This document shows, one piece after another, positions 16,146 through 26,066 of a stretch of DNA of 49,509 nt. The position numbers and the translations under genes are program-made. Positions within the stretch are counted from its first letter, which is position 1, and every line of letters starts with the position of its first letter. Where the stretch lies: positions 1-49,509 of the forward strand of contig NZ_JAHFUY010000031.1 in assembly GCF_023264895.1 (NCBI RefSeq), written 5' to 3'. This DNA is from Herbiconiux sp. (GTDB lineage: Bacteria > Actinomycetota > Actinomycetes > Actinomycetales > Microbacteriaceae). A model generated the notes under the pieces. That model worked only from the letters and a program-made list of their open reading frames with translations, was not told the origin of the DNA and did not search any database.

Positions 16146-17531
16146 TCAGTGGGCCGCAGGGAGCACGTGCCCCATGCGGTCGCGCTTGGTGTCGAGGTAG
16201 CGGCGGTTCTGCTCTGTCGCGCCCACCACGAGGCCCACGCGCTCGGCGACCTCGATGCCGCGCGCCTCGAGCTGGCTCACCTTCTCGGGGTTGTTGGTGA
16301 GCAGCCGGATGCGCCGGGCGCCGAGATCGTCGAGGATCGCCACGGCGGCGCCGTAGTCGCGGGCGTCGGCGGGGAGACCGAGAGCCACATTGGCGTCGAG
16401 GGTGTCGAGCCCGTCCTCTTGCAGCCGGTAGGCGCGCAGCTTGTTGACGAGGCCGATGCCGCGGCCCTCGTGCCCCCGGAGGTAGACCACCACGCCGCCG
16501 TTCTCGGCCACGAGGTCGAGCGCCGCGTCGAGCTGCGGGCCGCACTCGCACTTGAGCGAGCCGAATGCCTCGCCCGTCAGGCACTCGGAGTGCACGCGCA
16601 CGAGCGGGGTCGTCGAGGCGAGGGCGTCCGGATCGCCGGAGACGATCGCCAGGTGGTCGGCGCCGGTCTCGAGGTCGCGGTAGGCGCGCATCCGGAGTGG
16701 CCCGTGCACGGTGGGCACGAGTGTCTCGACCTCGAAGTGCACGCGGTCAGCGCCCGAGCCTGGGAGCGATCCGGCGCCGGTTCCGATGCCGAGGCCCGTG
16801 CCGGCGTGACGGGTGGGCACCGGTGCGCCGTCGGCTGCGGCCACCGCCGCGTCGACGGTCGAGGGGTCGGCCGTGACGAGCGTCTCGGCGGCGGCCTCGG
16901 CCGCGACGTCGGGGGCGAGCCCGTCCTGCTCGTTGAGGTACTCGATCAGCAGCTCGATCGTGGTCACGGGCAGCCCGAAGCGCTCACCGGTGGCGAAGAG
17001 CTCGTCCATCTTCATGGCGGAGCCGTCTTCGGCGATCATCTCGCCGATCGCTCCCACGGGCTCGAGACCTGCAGCCTTCAGGAGGTCGACCGCGGCCTCG
17101 GTGTGGCCCGCGCGGTCGCGCACGCCGCCCGGCACCGCACGGAGCGGCACGATGTGACCGGGGCGGATGAGGCTCGCCGCGGTCGAGGACGGGTCGCCGA
17201 GCACACGCAGGGTCAGCGCCCGGTCGTGGGCGCTGATCCCCGTGGTCACGCCCTCGGCCGCGTCGACCGTGATCGTGTAGGCGGTGTGCCTGGTGTCCTC
17301 GCTGTCGACCACCATGGGCGGCAGGGCGAGCTCGTCGGCGCGCTCTCCCGACATCGGTGCGCACAGGTAGCCGGAGGTCCAGCGCACCATCCAGGCCACC
17401 CACTCGGTCGAGGCGAGGGCCGCCGAGATGATGGCGTCGCCCTCGTTCTCGCGGTCGGCGGCGTCGGAGACGAGCACGGGCTTGCCGGCACGCAGCGCCT
17501 CGAGCACCTCGGACATGGGGGCGAGCGTCAT
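16146..17531 (-). CDS. ribBA: Bifunctional 3,4-dihydroxy-2-butanone-4-phosphate synthase / GTP cyclohydrolase II
   Basis: 461 residues with two domains. The N-terminal RibB part (about 1-205) shows DAADRENEGDAII, the GYLCAPM and HTAYTITVDA segments and RPGHIVPLRA. The C-terminal RibA part (about 250-461) has VRVHSECLTGEAFGSLKC with zinc-binding Cys, CGPQLDAAL, LRGHEGRGIGLVNKL and the final TKRDRMGHVLP. Both initial branches of riboflavin synthesis are thus supplied by one protein. The inter-domain linker is long and Gly-rich (around residues 225-245). The start overlaps the ribE stop by 4 nt. Confidence 0.96.
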   Translation of the reverse strand: MTLAPMSEVLEALRAGKPVLVSDAADRENEGDAIISAALASTEWVAWMVRWTSGYLCAPMSGERADELALPPMVVDSEDTRHTAYTITVDAAEGVTTGISAHDRALTLRVLGDPSSTAASLIRPGHIVPLRAVPGGVRDRAGHTEAAVDLLKAAGLEPVGAIGEMIAEDGSAMKMDELFATGERFGLPVTTIELLIEYLNEQDGLAPDVAAEAAAETLVTADPSTVDAAVAAADGAPVPTRHAGTGLGIGTGAGSLPGSGADRVHFEVETLVPTVHGPLRMRAYRDLETGADHLAIVSGDPDALASTTPLVRVHSECLTGEAFGSLKCECGPQLDAALDLVAENGGVVVYLRGHEGRGIGLVNKLRAYRLQEDGLDTLDANVALGLPADARDYGAAVAILDDLGARRIRLLTNNPEKVSQLEARGIEVAERVGLVVGATEQNRRYLDTKRDRMGHVLPAAH

Positions 17532-18199
17532 GATCCGCTCCTCGTGGTGAGGCCGAGCGAGACGAGTCGCTCGACGTGGCGGGCCAGGATGTCGGTCTCG
17601 ATGTTCACGCGGTCGCCGGGGCGCAGGGCGCCGAGCGTGGTGGCGGTGAGGGTCTCGGGGATGAGCGACACCTCGAACCAGTGACCGCTCGCTGTCGCGC
17701 CGTCGGCGGCACCGTCACCGCCTGCAGCGCTCCCCGGAGCCTCCTGCCCGACCGACGACACGGTCAGCGAGACCCCCGACACCGAGATCGACCCCTTGTC
17801 GACCACGAGCGGCGCGAGCGAGTCGTCGAGCGAGAACCGCAGCACGCTCCAGGCCTCGCCGGGCGTGACCGAGATCACGGTGGAGGTGCCGTCGACGTGC
17901 CCCTGCACGATGTGGCCGCCGAGGCGGTCGCCCACCCGCGCGGCGCGCTCGAGGTTGACGCTGTCGCCGACGGAGAGCGATCCGATGGTCGACATCGCGA
18001 GGGTCTGCGCCATCACGTCGGCCCGGAAGGTGTCCGGGGTCTGATCGATGACGGTCAGGCAGACGCCCGAGACGGCGATCGAGTCGCCGTGCGCGGCGTC
18101 GCTCACCGCGAGGGGGGCGCGCACGGTGATGACGGCCGCGTCGGCGGTGCGCTCGAGGGCGAGGACCTCGCCGAGCTCTTCGATGATTCCGGTGAACAC
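17528..18199 (-). CDS. ribE: Riboflavin synthase, alpha chain
   Basis: A 223-residue enzyme that dismutates two lumazines to riboflavin. Two lumazine-binding repeats are visible: MFTGIIEELGEV with GVCLTV and DVMAQTL in the first, and RLGGHIVQGHVDGTS, GSISVSGVSLTV and SLIPETL in the second. The second repeat carries an Ala/Gly-rich insertion (EAPGSAAGGDGAADGATASG) not expected in the family. The start is GTG; AAGGAG at the very end of ribD is 7 nt upstream. It overlaps ribBA by 4 nt. Confidence 0.95.
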   Translation of the reverse strand: MFTGIIEELGEVLALERTADAAVITVRAPLAVSDAAHGDSIAVSGVCLTVIDQTPDTFRADVMAQTLAMSTIGSLSVGDSVNLERAARVGDRLGGHIVQGHVDGTSTVISVTPGEAWSVLRFSLDDSLAPLVVDKGSISVSGVSLTVSSVGQEAPGSAAGGDGAADGATASGHWFEVSLIPETLTATTLGALRPGDRVNIETDILARHVERLVSLGLTTRSGS

Positions 18200-18202
18200 C
18201 GT

Positions 18203-19264
18203 CTACTCCTTCGTGGGCGCCGAGGCGTCCGGTCGCGCGATGAGGAGGACGTCGTCGCCCAGTCGTCGCAGGTCTGTGAAGACGAGCCGCCGCTGCTCGC
18301 CGATCGACTCCACACCGAGGTCGCCGACGGCGGTCATGGGCCCGCCGATGAGGGTCGGCGCGAGGTACACGAGCACCTCGTCGGCGAGCCCGGCGGCGAG
18401 GAACGCGCTCGCGAGCGTGGGGCCGCCCTCCACGAGCACCGAGCGCACCTCGGCGTCGAAGAGCTCCCGGAGCATCGCGTGCAGGTCGAGGCCGTCGAAG
18501 GTGCGAAGGGGCAGCGGATGCGCGTGCACGCGCGCCGTGGCCGGCACTTCGCGGCGGCCCACCACCACGGGTGCGGGCTGGTGCGCCAGGAGGCCGTCGG
18601 CGCCGCGGGCGGTGAGCTCGGGGTCGTCGGCGAGCAGGGTGCCGGTTCCCACGAGGATGGCGTCGGCGTCGGCGCGGCGTCGGTGCACGTCGGCGCGGGC
18701 GGCCGGGCCCGTGATCCAGCGGCTCGAACCGTCGGCCGCCGCAGCACGGCCGTCGAGGCTCGAGGCCCACTTCACGGTCACGAAGGGTCGGCCGAGCCGC
18801 ATGGCGGTGAGCCACGGCCGGATGGTCTCGGCGGCCTCGTCGGCGAGGAGGCCCTGCTGCACGTCGAGGCCGGCCTCGCGCATCCGTTCGCCGCCATCGC
18901 CCGAGCGGACCCCGGGGTCGGGGATCGCGTAGACCACGCGGGAGACGCCGGCGTCGATGAGGGCCACGCTGCAGGGGCCGGTGCGGCCGTGGTGGTTGCA
19001 GGGTTCGAGGCTCACCACGGCGGTGGCACCGCGCGCGAGCTCGGGGCGAGGCAGCGCCTTGAGCGCGGCGACCTCGGCGTGGGGGGTGCCCGCGCCCTCG
19101 TGCCAGCCCTCGGCGAGCACGTCGCCCTCGGGGGAGAGCAGCACGCAGCCGACCTGCGGGTTCACGCCGTGACGGGGGCCGCGACCGGCCAGCTCGAGCG
19201 CCCGGGCCATGGCGTCACGCACGGGCGCGGTGATCGCGTCGGCCTCGCGTGGTGCTGTCGTCAT
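18203..19264 (-). CDS. ribD: Bifunctional riboflavin biosynthesis deaminase/reductase
   Basis: 353 residues. The N-terminal cytidine-deaminase-like domain (about 1-145) has the zinc motif HAEVAALKA and PCNHHGRTGPC; the C-terminal reductase domain (about 150-350) shows VKWASSLDGR, RWITGPAARADVHRRRADAD, GTGTLLADDPELT and VLVEGGPTLASAFL. It catalyses deamination of the pyrimidine and reduction of the ribosyl side chain. The ATG at 19264 is chosen because GAGGAA lies 4-5 nt upstream and the family fold begins soon after; an upstream frame extension lies inside the FMN riboswitch leader. First gene of the rib operon. Confidence 0.95.
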   Translation of the reverse strand: MTTAPREADAITAPVRDAMARALELAGRGPRHGVNPQVGCVLLSPEGDVLAEGWHEGAGTPHAEVAALKALPRPELARGATAVVSLEPCNHHGRTGPCSVALIDAGVSRVVYAIPDPGVRSGDGGERMREAGLDVQQGLLADEAAETIRPWLTAMRLGRPFVTVKWASSLDGRAAAADGSSRWITGPAARADVHRRRADADAILVGTGTLLADDPELTARGADGLLAHQPAPVVVGRREVPATARVHAHPLPLRTFDGLDLHAMLRELFDAEVRSVLVEGGPTLASAFLAAGLADEVLVYLAPTLIGGPMTAVGDLGVESIGEQRRLVFTDLRRLGDDVLLIARPDASAPTKE

Positions 19265-19338
19265 CGGGTTCCTCGTCGTCGGACGAGCCCCGGGGGTGCG
19301 CTGAAGCGCTGACGGCTCCGCCCTCGGCAGAACCGCCC

Positions 19339-19509
19339 GTGCGCCTCTCATCCGGACTGAGGGAGGCCTGGGCCTCGCCAATACCGTCGGTTCTGGAATT
19401 GCACCAGATCAGCCTTCGTCTCGATCCGCACCGCCTGGGCGGTGCTTCTCTCGTCTCTGGCTCGCGGACTTTCACCGCCGGTTCAGAATCTCACTGACCC
19501 CGGAGCACG
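19339..19509 (-). ncRNA. FMN riboswitch (RFN element) controlling the rib operon
   Basis: On the minus strand the leader of ribD contains the family's conserved blocks in order: GTGCTCCGGGGTCAGTGA, GAACCGGCGGTGAAAGTCCG, CGAGCC, then a variable stem, CTGGTGCAATTCCAG, ACCGACGGT and CCGGATGAGAGGCGCAC. When bound by FMN this element shuts down the operon. A GC-rich stem (GGGCGGTTCTGCCGAGGGCGG region) follows before the ribosome site and may be the expression platform. A TACGAT hexamer about 10 nt upstream of the aptamer is the likely -10. Confidence 0.94.
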
Positions 19510-19572
19510 TATCGAATATCGTACACCTCAACATCCGGGCGCTATTTCTATTCCCGGGGCCGGGGGCGCGCG

Positions 19573-20334
19573 TCAGCGCGGGACGCCGCCCGCGGCCGGC
19601 AGCGCCAGCCGGTCGGGCGCGCGGCCGACCATGCTCGACAGTCCCCAGCCGGTGACCTTGGCGAGCGCCTCCACCACGATGCCGGTCGACATCTTCGAGG
19701 CGCCCTCGGCGCGCTCGACGAAGGTGATCGGGAACTCGCCGATCTGGGCGCCGCTGCGTTCGAAGAGCCACGCCATCTCGATCTGGAAGCAGTAGCCCTG
19801 CGAGTTGACCGTGGTGAGGTCGATGGTGCGGAGCGAGTCGGCCCGGAAGCCGCGGTAGCCGCTCGTGAGGTCGTGCAGCCTCGACTGCAGCAGCACGCGC
19901 GCGTACGCCGTTCCGGTGCGCGAGATGAACTTGCGGTAGGCGGGCCAGTTCACGATCACGCCACCCGGGATCCACCTCGTGCCGATCGCGAGGTCGTTGC
20001 CGGCCTCGAGCAGGGCGATCAGGCGGGGGAGCTCTTCGGGCTGGTGCGAGCCGTCGGCGTCCATCTCCACCACGAAGTCGTAGTCGCGGGCGAGGGCCCA
20101 ACGGAAGCCGGCGCCGTAGGCGGCACCAAGGCCGTTCTTCTCCGTGCGGTGCAGCACCTGCACCCGGTCGTCGGCTGCAGCCAGGCGATCGGCGAGATCG
20201 CCGGTGCCGTCGGGGGAGCCGTCGTCGACCACGAGCACGTGGGCGGTGGGCTCCGTCGCGAGTACGCGCTCGATGACGCCCGCGATCGAACCGATCTCGT
20301 TGTAGGTCGGTATCACGACCACGGTCTTCGCCAC
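19573..20334 (-). CDS. Polyprenol monophosphomannose synthase (dolichol-phosphate mannosyltransferase type)
   Basis: A 253-residue GT2 glycosyltransferase that moves mannose from GDP-mannose to a polyprenyl phosphate, making the lipid-linked mannose donor used for lipoglycans and protein mannosylation. Seen: VVVIPTYNEIGSI, VLVVDDGSPDGTGDLADRL, NGLGAAYGAGFRWAL, the metal-binding EMDADGSHQPEELP, RWIPGG, and LHDLTSGYRGFR typical of the Ppm catalytic domain. No membrane helices, so it is the Ppm1-D2-like catalytic form only. The start is GTG with GAGGAG just upstream. It is divergent from gtrA. GDP-mannose would come from manC at 33 kb. Confidence 0.9.
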   Translation of the reverse strand: MAKTVVVIPTYNEIGSIAGVIERVLATEPTAHVLVVDDGSPDGTGDLADRLAAADDRVQVLHRTEKNGLGAAYGAGFRWALARDYDFVVEMDADGSHQPEELPRLIALLEAGNDLAIGTRWIPGGVIVNWPAYRKFISRTGTAYARVLLQSRLHDLTSGYRGFRADSLRTIDLTTVNSQGYCFQIEMAWLFERSGAQIGEFPITFVERAEGASKMSTGIVVEALAKVTGWGLSSMVGRAPDRLALPAAGGVPR

Positions 20335-20481
20335 GTGCTCCTCGTTCGATCAGGTCTGCTGTCTCCGCTCGAAAGCGTACTGACTACTCCCGTTCATTCT
20401 CGCCCGTTACGCTCAGCATTGACCTGGAAGATACGAAATGTTCGCTTCCTCTCTCTCTGTGCAGAAACGGCAGACCCTTAC

Positions 20482-20994
20482 ATGAGCAGTGCCCCGGCTC
20501 CCCGGTCGCGGTGGCGTGTCCTCTTCTCCGAGTTCATCAGGTTCGGCCTGGTGGGCGGCGTCGGCTTCGTGGTCGACGTGGGAGTGTTCAACCTCCTCCG
20601 ACTCACGGTGATGAGTCCCGAGAACATGCACGAGGGGCCGGTGGTGGCCAAGCTCATCTCGACGGCGCTCGCCATCGTGGTGAACTGGCTCGGCAACCGG
20701 TTCTGGACCTTCCGCGAGCGCCGGCGGCACGACGTGCTCCGCGAGAGCCTCGAGTTCTTCGCGGTGAGCATCGCGGGCATGGGGATCGGGCTCGCCTGCC
20801 TGTGGTTCTCGCACTACGTGCTGGGCTTCACGTCCCTGCTCGCCGACAACATCGCCGGCAACGTCATCGGGCTGGCGCTCGGGGCGGCGTTCCGCTTCGT
20901 GCTGTACCGCGTGTGGGTGTTCGGCGACAAGCGCAAGCACAGCCGCAGCGCCGTCGAGATCGAGACCATGGGCAAGGCGTCACCGATCTCGTAG
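20482..20994 (+). CDS. GtrA-family membrane protein
   Basis: A 170-residue protein with four membrane helices. The GtrA signature is clear: FIRFGLVGGVGFVVDVGVFN, then AKLISTALAIVVNWLGNRFWTF with the conserved N-R-x-W-T-F, and a final helix ending FRFVLYRVWVFGDK. GtrA proteins help lipid-linked sugars cross the membrane, which fits the adjacent polyprenol-phosphate mannose synthase. The ATG at 20482 has no strong ribosome site; the frame is open upstream but lacks family sequence. The TAG stop is also the start of a likely -10 (TAGACT) for the sdaA transcript. Confidence 0.85.
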   Translation: MSSAPAPRSRWRVLFSEFIRFGLVGGVGFVVDVGVFNLLRLTVMSPENMHEGPVVAKLISTALAIVVNWLGNRFWTFRERRRHDVLRESLEFFAVSIAGMGIGLACLWFSHYVLGFTSLLADNIAGNVIGLALGAAFRFVLYRVWVFGDKRKHSRSAVEIETMGKASPIS

Positions 20995-20997
20995 ACT
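20969..20997 (+). promoter_or_regulatory. Promoter of the glycine riboswitch-sdaA transcript
   Basis: TGGGCA (20969-20974) and TAGACT (20992-20997) are 17 bp apart; the -10 reuses the TAG stop codon of gtrA. Transcription from about 21004 would place the whole tandem riboswitch in the leader. Confidence 0.5.
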
Positions 20998-21029
20998 GAC
21001 CGGCACGCACATCTGAACACGCCGTGACA

Positions 21030-21240
21030 TCTGCGGCGGGAGAGTCCGGCCGCAGCCAGCGGCCGGCGCCGTAGGAGCAATCCCTCTCCGGGAAACTCTC
21101 AGGCCCCCGCACCGCCGCAGCGAGGCGACTCTGGAGAGCGAGGCACCGTCGCCACCCGCGCCGGCCGTCTCCACCGACGGGGCAAGCGGCCGAACGCCGC
21201 GGAATCTCTCAGGTACCACGACAGAGCGGAGAGGACTCGA
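21030..21240 (+). ncRNA. Tandem glycine riboswitch upstream of sdaA
   Basis: Two consecutive glycine aptamers. The first has GCGGGAGAGTCCGG, CGCCGTAGGAGCAA and CTCTCCGGGAAACTCTCAGG; the second has GACTCTGGAGAGCG, CACCGACGGGGCAAGC, AATCTCTCAGGTACC and ACAGAGCGGAGAGG. These match the family's conserved G-G-A-G-A-G, GCCGAAGGGGCAA and CTCTCAGG blocks. It lies 31-240 nt before the serine ammonia-lyase start codon, with a short gap containing the ribosome site. Glycine riboswitches usually act as ON switches; that direction is inferred. Confidence 0.93.
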
Positions 21241-21270
21241 GCGGCGCCTGCGCGCCGGAGACGGAGTCCC

Positions 21271-22725
21271 ATGACGCTCAGCACCTTCGACCTCTTCTCG
21301 GTGGGGATCGGGCCGTCGTCGTCGCACACCGTGGGCCCCATGCGGGCGGCGTCCGCCTTCGCGTCCCTCCTCGCCGACGCCGGGCAGCTGCCGTCGGTCG
21401 CCTCCGTGCGCGTCGACCTCTACGGATCGCTTGCCGCGACCGGCCGCGGGCACGGCACGTTCGGCGCGGTGCTGCTGGGGCTCGAGGGGCACCGGCCCGA
21501 GGAGATCCTGCCCGAGACGGTGGAGGCGAGGCGCTCGGCCATCGCGGCGTCCGGATGCGTGCTGCTGGGCGGAGAGCGCCGGATCCCGCTCCGGGAGGAC
21601 GACCTCGTGCTGCATCCGCTCACAGTGCTGCCCCGGCACAGCAACGGGCTTCGGTTCTCGGCGGTCGCCGCCGACGGCGGGGTGCTGGCCTCGGAGACGT
21701 ACTACTCCGTGGGCGGCGGGTTCGTGGAGCGGGAGGGCGACGGGGGCGGTGGGGTGGCGGATTCCGGTGGTGGTGGTGGTGGTGCTGGCGGTTCTGATGG
21801 TGCCGGTGGTGGTCGCGTCGGTGCCGTGCCGCTCCCGTTCCGCACCGCCGCGGAGCTGCTGGGGCACTGCGCGGCATCGGGGCTCTCGGTCGCCGACGTG
21901 ATGCTCCGCAACGAGGTCGTCGTGTCGAGCTGCGACGAGGCCGAGGTGCACCGTCGCCTCCTCGCCATCCGGGATGTGATGGATGAGTGCGTGGCGACGA
22001 GCCTCGGCCGCACCGGGCTGCTCCCGGGCGGGCTGTCGGTGCGGCGACGGGCCCCCGAGTGGCGGGCACGGCTCGAGTCGGCCGATCCGCTCGGTGCACC
22101 GGAGTACTGGCAGGAGTGGGTGAACCTCGTGGCGCTCGCCGTGAACGAGGAGAACGCCTCGGGCGGGCGGGTGGTGACCGCGCCCACGAACGGGGCCGCG
22201 GGCATCGTGCCCGCGGTGCTGCACTACGCGCGGCACTACCTGCGGCCCGGCGAGGGCGGGGTCGCGGGAGCGGCGCTCGGCGAGGACGACGTGTGCGTGC
22301 GGTTCCTGCTCGCGGCGGCCGCGGTGGGGGTGCTCTACAAGGAGCAGGCGTCGATCTCGGGGGCCGAGGTGGGGTGCCAGGGCGAGGTGGGCTCGGCGTC
22401 GTCGATGGCGGCGGCGGGGCTCGCCGAGGTGATGGGAGGTACACCCGCCCAGGTGGAGAACGCCGCCGAGATCGCGATGGAGCACAACCTCGGCCTGACC
22501 TGCGATCCGATCGGCGGTCTCGTGCAGATCCCGTGCATCGAGCGCAACGCGCTCGCCGCCGCGAAGGCCATCAACGCCGCGCGGATGGCGCTGTGGGGCG
22601 ACGGCAGCCACCACGTGAGCCTCGACCAGGTGATCGCGACGATGCGCGAGACCGGGCGGGACATGAACTCGAAGTACAAGGAGACCTCACTCGGCGGGCT
22701 CGCCGTCAACGTGGTGGAGTGCTGA
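21271..22725 (+). CDS. sdaA: L-serine ammonia-lyase (iron-sulfur type, single chain)
   Basis: Converts L-serine to pyruvate and ammonia. 484 residues: N-terminal beta domain with [22 protein letters not shown], and C-terminal alpha domain with [20 protein letters not shown], the Cys of [17 protein letters not shown], and [18 protein letters not shown], giving the three Cys that hold the catalytic [4Fe-4S] cluster. Residues about 155-185 are a Gly-rich low-complexity stretch between the domains. The ATG follows ACGGAGTCCC. It lies directly behind a tandem glycine riboswitch, so serine breakdown appears tied to glycine level, probably through glycine-serine interconversion. A 15-bp tandem array begins on its stop codon. 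Confidence 0.95.
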   Translation: MTLSTFDLFSVGIGPSSSHTVGPMRAASAFASLLADAGQLPSVASVRVDLYGSLAATGRGHGTFGAVLLGLEGHRPEEILPETVEARRSAIAASGCVLLGGERRIPLREDDLVLHPLTVLPRHSNGLRFSAVAADGGVLASETYYSVGGGFVEREGDGGGGVADSGGGGGGAGGSDGAGGGRVGAVPLPFRTAAELLGHCAASGLSVADVMLRNEVVVSSCDEAEVHRRLLAIRDVMDECVATSLGRTGLLPGGLSVRRRAPEWRARLESADPLGAPEYWQEWVNLVALAVNEENASGGRVVTAPTNGAAGIVPAVLHYARHYLRPGEGGVAGAALGEDDVCVRFLLAAAAVGVLYKEQASISGAEVGCQGEVGSASSMAAAGLAEVMGGTPAQVENAAEIAMEHNLGLTCDPIGGLVQIPCIERNALAAAKAINAARMALWGDGSHHVSLDQVIATMRETGRDMNSKYKETSLGGLAVNVVEC

Positions 22726-22772
22726 GGGGTGGAGTGCTGAGGGGTGGAGTGCTGAGTGGTGGCGTGCTGAGC
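22713..22772 (+). repeat. 15-bp tandem repeat starting on the sdaA stop codon
   Basis: Four units of GGTGGAGTGCTGAGG (22713, 22728, 22743, 22758; the last two with one and two changes). Unit 1 encodes the last residues and stop of sdaA. Because the period is a multiple of three, every unit supplies another TGA in the same frame. The array ends next to the FUSC promoter. Confidence 0.85.
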
Positions 22773-22777
22773 GGGGA

Positions 22778-22783
22778 TACGGT
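22778..22783 (+). promoter_or_regulatory. -10 element of the FUSC gene, leaderless geometry
   Basis: TACGGT ends 7 nt before the GTG start at 22790. Confidence 0.45.
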
Positions 22784-22789
22784 GGACGG

Positions 22790-23914
22790 GTGACCAGCCA
22801 CGCCGCGAGCTCCGAGGGTAAGCCGGGTGCCGGCGCGCGCCTCGCCGCGGCGCTCCGCCGCACGCTCGCACCGGCCCGGGCGTTCCAGACCGCTCGCACG
22901 CCCCTGCTGCAGGTGCTGAAGACCGCGGCGGCCGCCGTGCTCGCCTGGATCGTGTGCTCGTTCGTGGCGCCGGGACAGGTGCCGGTCTTCGGTGCGATCG
23001 CCGCGATCATCGTGGTGCAGCCGAGCGTCAACCAGTCGCTGAGCCGCGGCATCGAGCGCTCCATCGGCGTGATCGTGGGCGTGGTGGTGGCGTATCTCTC
23101 GGCGCTCGTGCTCGGATCCGCCGGCTGGGTCATCCTCGTCGCCATCGCCGTGTCACTGCTCGTGGGCTGGGCGCTGCGGTTCCCGCAGTCCTCCACGGTG
23201 CAGATCCCGATCAGCGCCATGCTCGTGCTGGCGCTCGGGGCGCAGACCCCCGACTACGCGGTCGCCCGGATCATCGAGACCGTGCTGGGGGCGCTGATCG
23301 GCATCTTCATCAACTGGCTGATCGTGCCGCCCATCGCCCTGCAGCCCGCGCAGGAGGCGATCGCGGCGCTCGGGCGCGAGGTCGCGGCCACCATGGACGG
23401 CCTCGCCGCCGTGCTGAGCCGGCCCACGGATGAGGCCTACCGCTCGGGGCTGCTCGTGGAGGCACGGCTGCTCCGGCCCATGCAGGCGAAGGCCGACGCG
23501 GCCATCACCGCGGCGGTCGAGAGTCTCCGCTTCAATCCGCGGCGCTCGAACCACCGCGAGCAGATCAACTCCGACCGGGAGCTGCTCGCGATGCTCGTGA
23601 TCGTGGTGACCCGCGTGCTCGGCATGGCCCGGGCGCTCAACGACCGCTTCGACGACACGCTGCACCGCGAGCCGACGGCGCGGGCCATCGGCGAGGAGCT
23701 CCGGCGGGCCGCCCATGACCTGCGGCTCGTGATGCAGCACTCGAACCTGCCGGTCGACGAGGAGGAGTCGCTCGGCGAGGACGAGCTCACCCTCACCGCG
23801 CCGCTGCAGACGATCGCCCCCGACCCGACCCACTGGATCCTGATCGGCTCGCTCCTGGAGGACCTCCGCCGAGTCCGCGAGGAGATCGTAGGAGCCTCGA
23901 CCGACCTCCGCTGA
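22790..23914 (+). CDS. FUSC-family / aromatic-acid-exporter-like membrane protein
   Basis: A 374-residue protein. An N-terminal charged segment is followed by six hydrophobic helices (about residues 38-180), including LKTAAAAVLAWIVCSFVAPG, VFGAIAAIIVVQPSVNQSL and TVLGALIGIFINWLIVPPIA. The rest is a helical cytoplasmic part rich in Arg/Glu with LRFNPRRSNHREQIN. This layout matches half-size FUSC proteins related to aromatic or organic acid efflux; the substrate is unknown. The start is GTG with a TACGGT hexamer 7 nt upstream and no ribosome site. It converges on trpS. Confidence 0.85.
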   Translation: MTSHAASSEGKPGAGARLAAALRRTLAPARAFQTARTPLLQVLKTAAAAVLAWIVCSFVAPGQVPVFGAIAAIIVVQPSVNQSLSRGIERSIGVIVGVVVAYLSALVLGSAGWVILVAIAVSLLVGWALRFPQSSTVQIPISAMLVLALGAQTPDYAVARIIETVLGALIGIFINWLIVPPIALQPAQEAIAALGREVAATMDGLAAVLSRPTDEAYRSGLLVEARLLRPMQAKADAAITAAVESLRFNPRRSNHREQINSDRELLAMLVIVVTRVLGMARALNDRFDDTLHREPTARAIGEELRRAAHDLRLVMQHSNLPVDEEESLGEDELTLTAPLQTIAPDPTHWILIGSLLEDLRRVREEIVGASTDLR

Positions 23915-23952
23915 CCCCCCACCCGCCGCGTCCCCGCCCCTCCCACCCGCCG

Positions 23953-24009
23953 CGACTTGACACAAGATGTGCCAAGTCGGCGCTTTTAGGCGCAACTACT
24001 GTCAAGTCG
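23953..24009. repeat. Long intergenic palindrome, family copy 2 (one outer arm missing)
   Basis: CGACTTGACACA (23953-23964), AGA, and TGTGCCAAGTCG (23968-23979) make the same inner hairpin as in copy 1. The right-hand arm continues through GCGCTTTTAGGCGC to TGTCAAGTCG (24000-24009). The left outer arm of about 30 nt is absent. It lies between the convergent FUSC and trpS genes. A 13-bp direct repeat CCCACCCGCCGCG occurs at 23918-23930 and again at 23942-23954, the second copy touching the element. Confidence 0.85.
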
Positions 24010-24098
24010 GGGAACTCGGGGTGGGGCGCACCTGGGGTCGCGTGAGTGCCTGCGGTGCACCTGGGGCCGAGCGAACGTGGCGGGGCGGGCGGGCGGCG

Positions 24099-25966
<1,868 letters not shown>

Positions 25967-25972
25967 ACGCCA

Positions 25973-25978
25973 AGCTTA
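25973..25978 (-). promoter_or_regulatory. -10 element of the xth-trpS unit, leaderless geometry
   Basis: TAAGCT on the minus strand, 7 nt from the ATG. Confidence 0.5.
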
Positions 25979-26066
25979 CCGGCGGCCACCGACGCCCATC
26001 CGTCGCGAGGGCCGCTGCCCACTGCCCCGGCCGCTGCCCGTCGCGACTGTCGGTAGCGACGACCCC

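Noticed and set aside
19265..19381. Longer N-terminus for RibD
   Set aside because: It would translate the 3' part of the FMN riboswitch leader; a good ribosome site precedes the ATG at 19264.
24015..24098. Direct repeat CACCTGGGG(T/C)CG near the trpS end
   Set aside because: Two short GC-rich near copies; likely chance in low-complexity sequence.
26039..26060. GTCGC/GCGAC hairpin after the YihY gene as a terminator
   Set aside because: Only five pairs and no T-rich tail; kept as a remark in the gene entry only.
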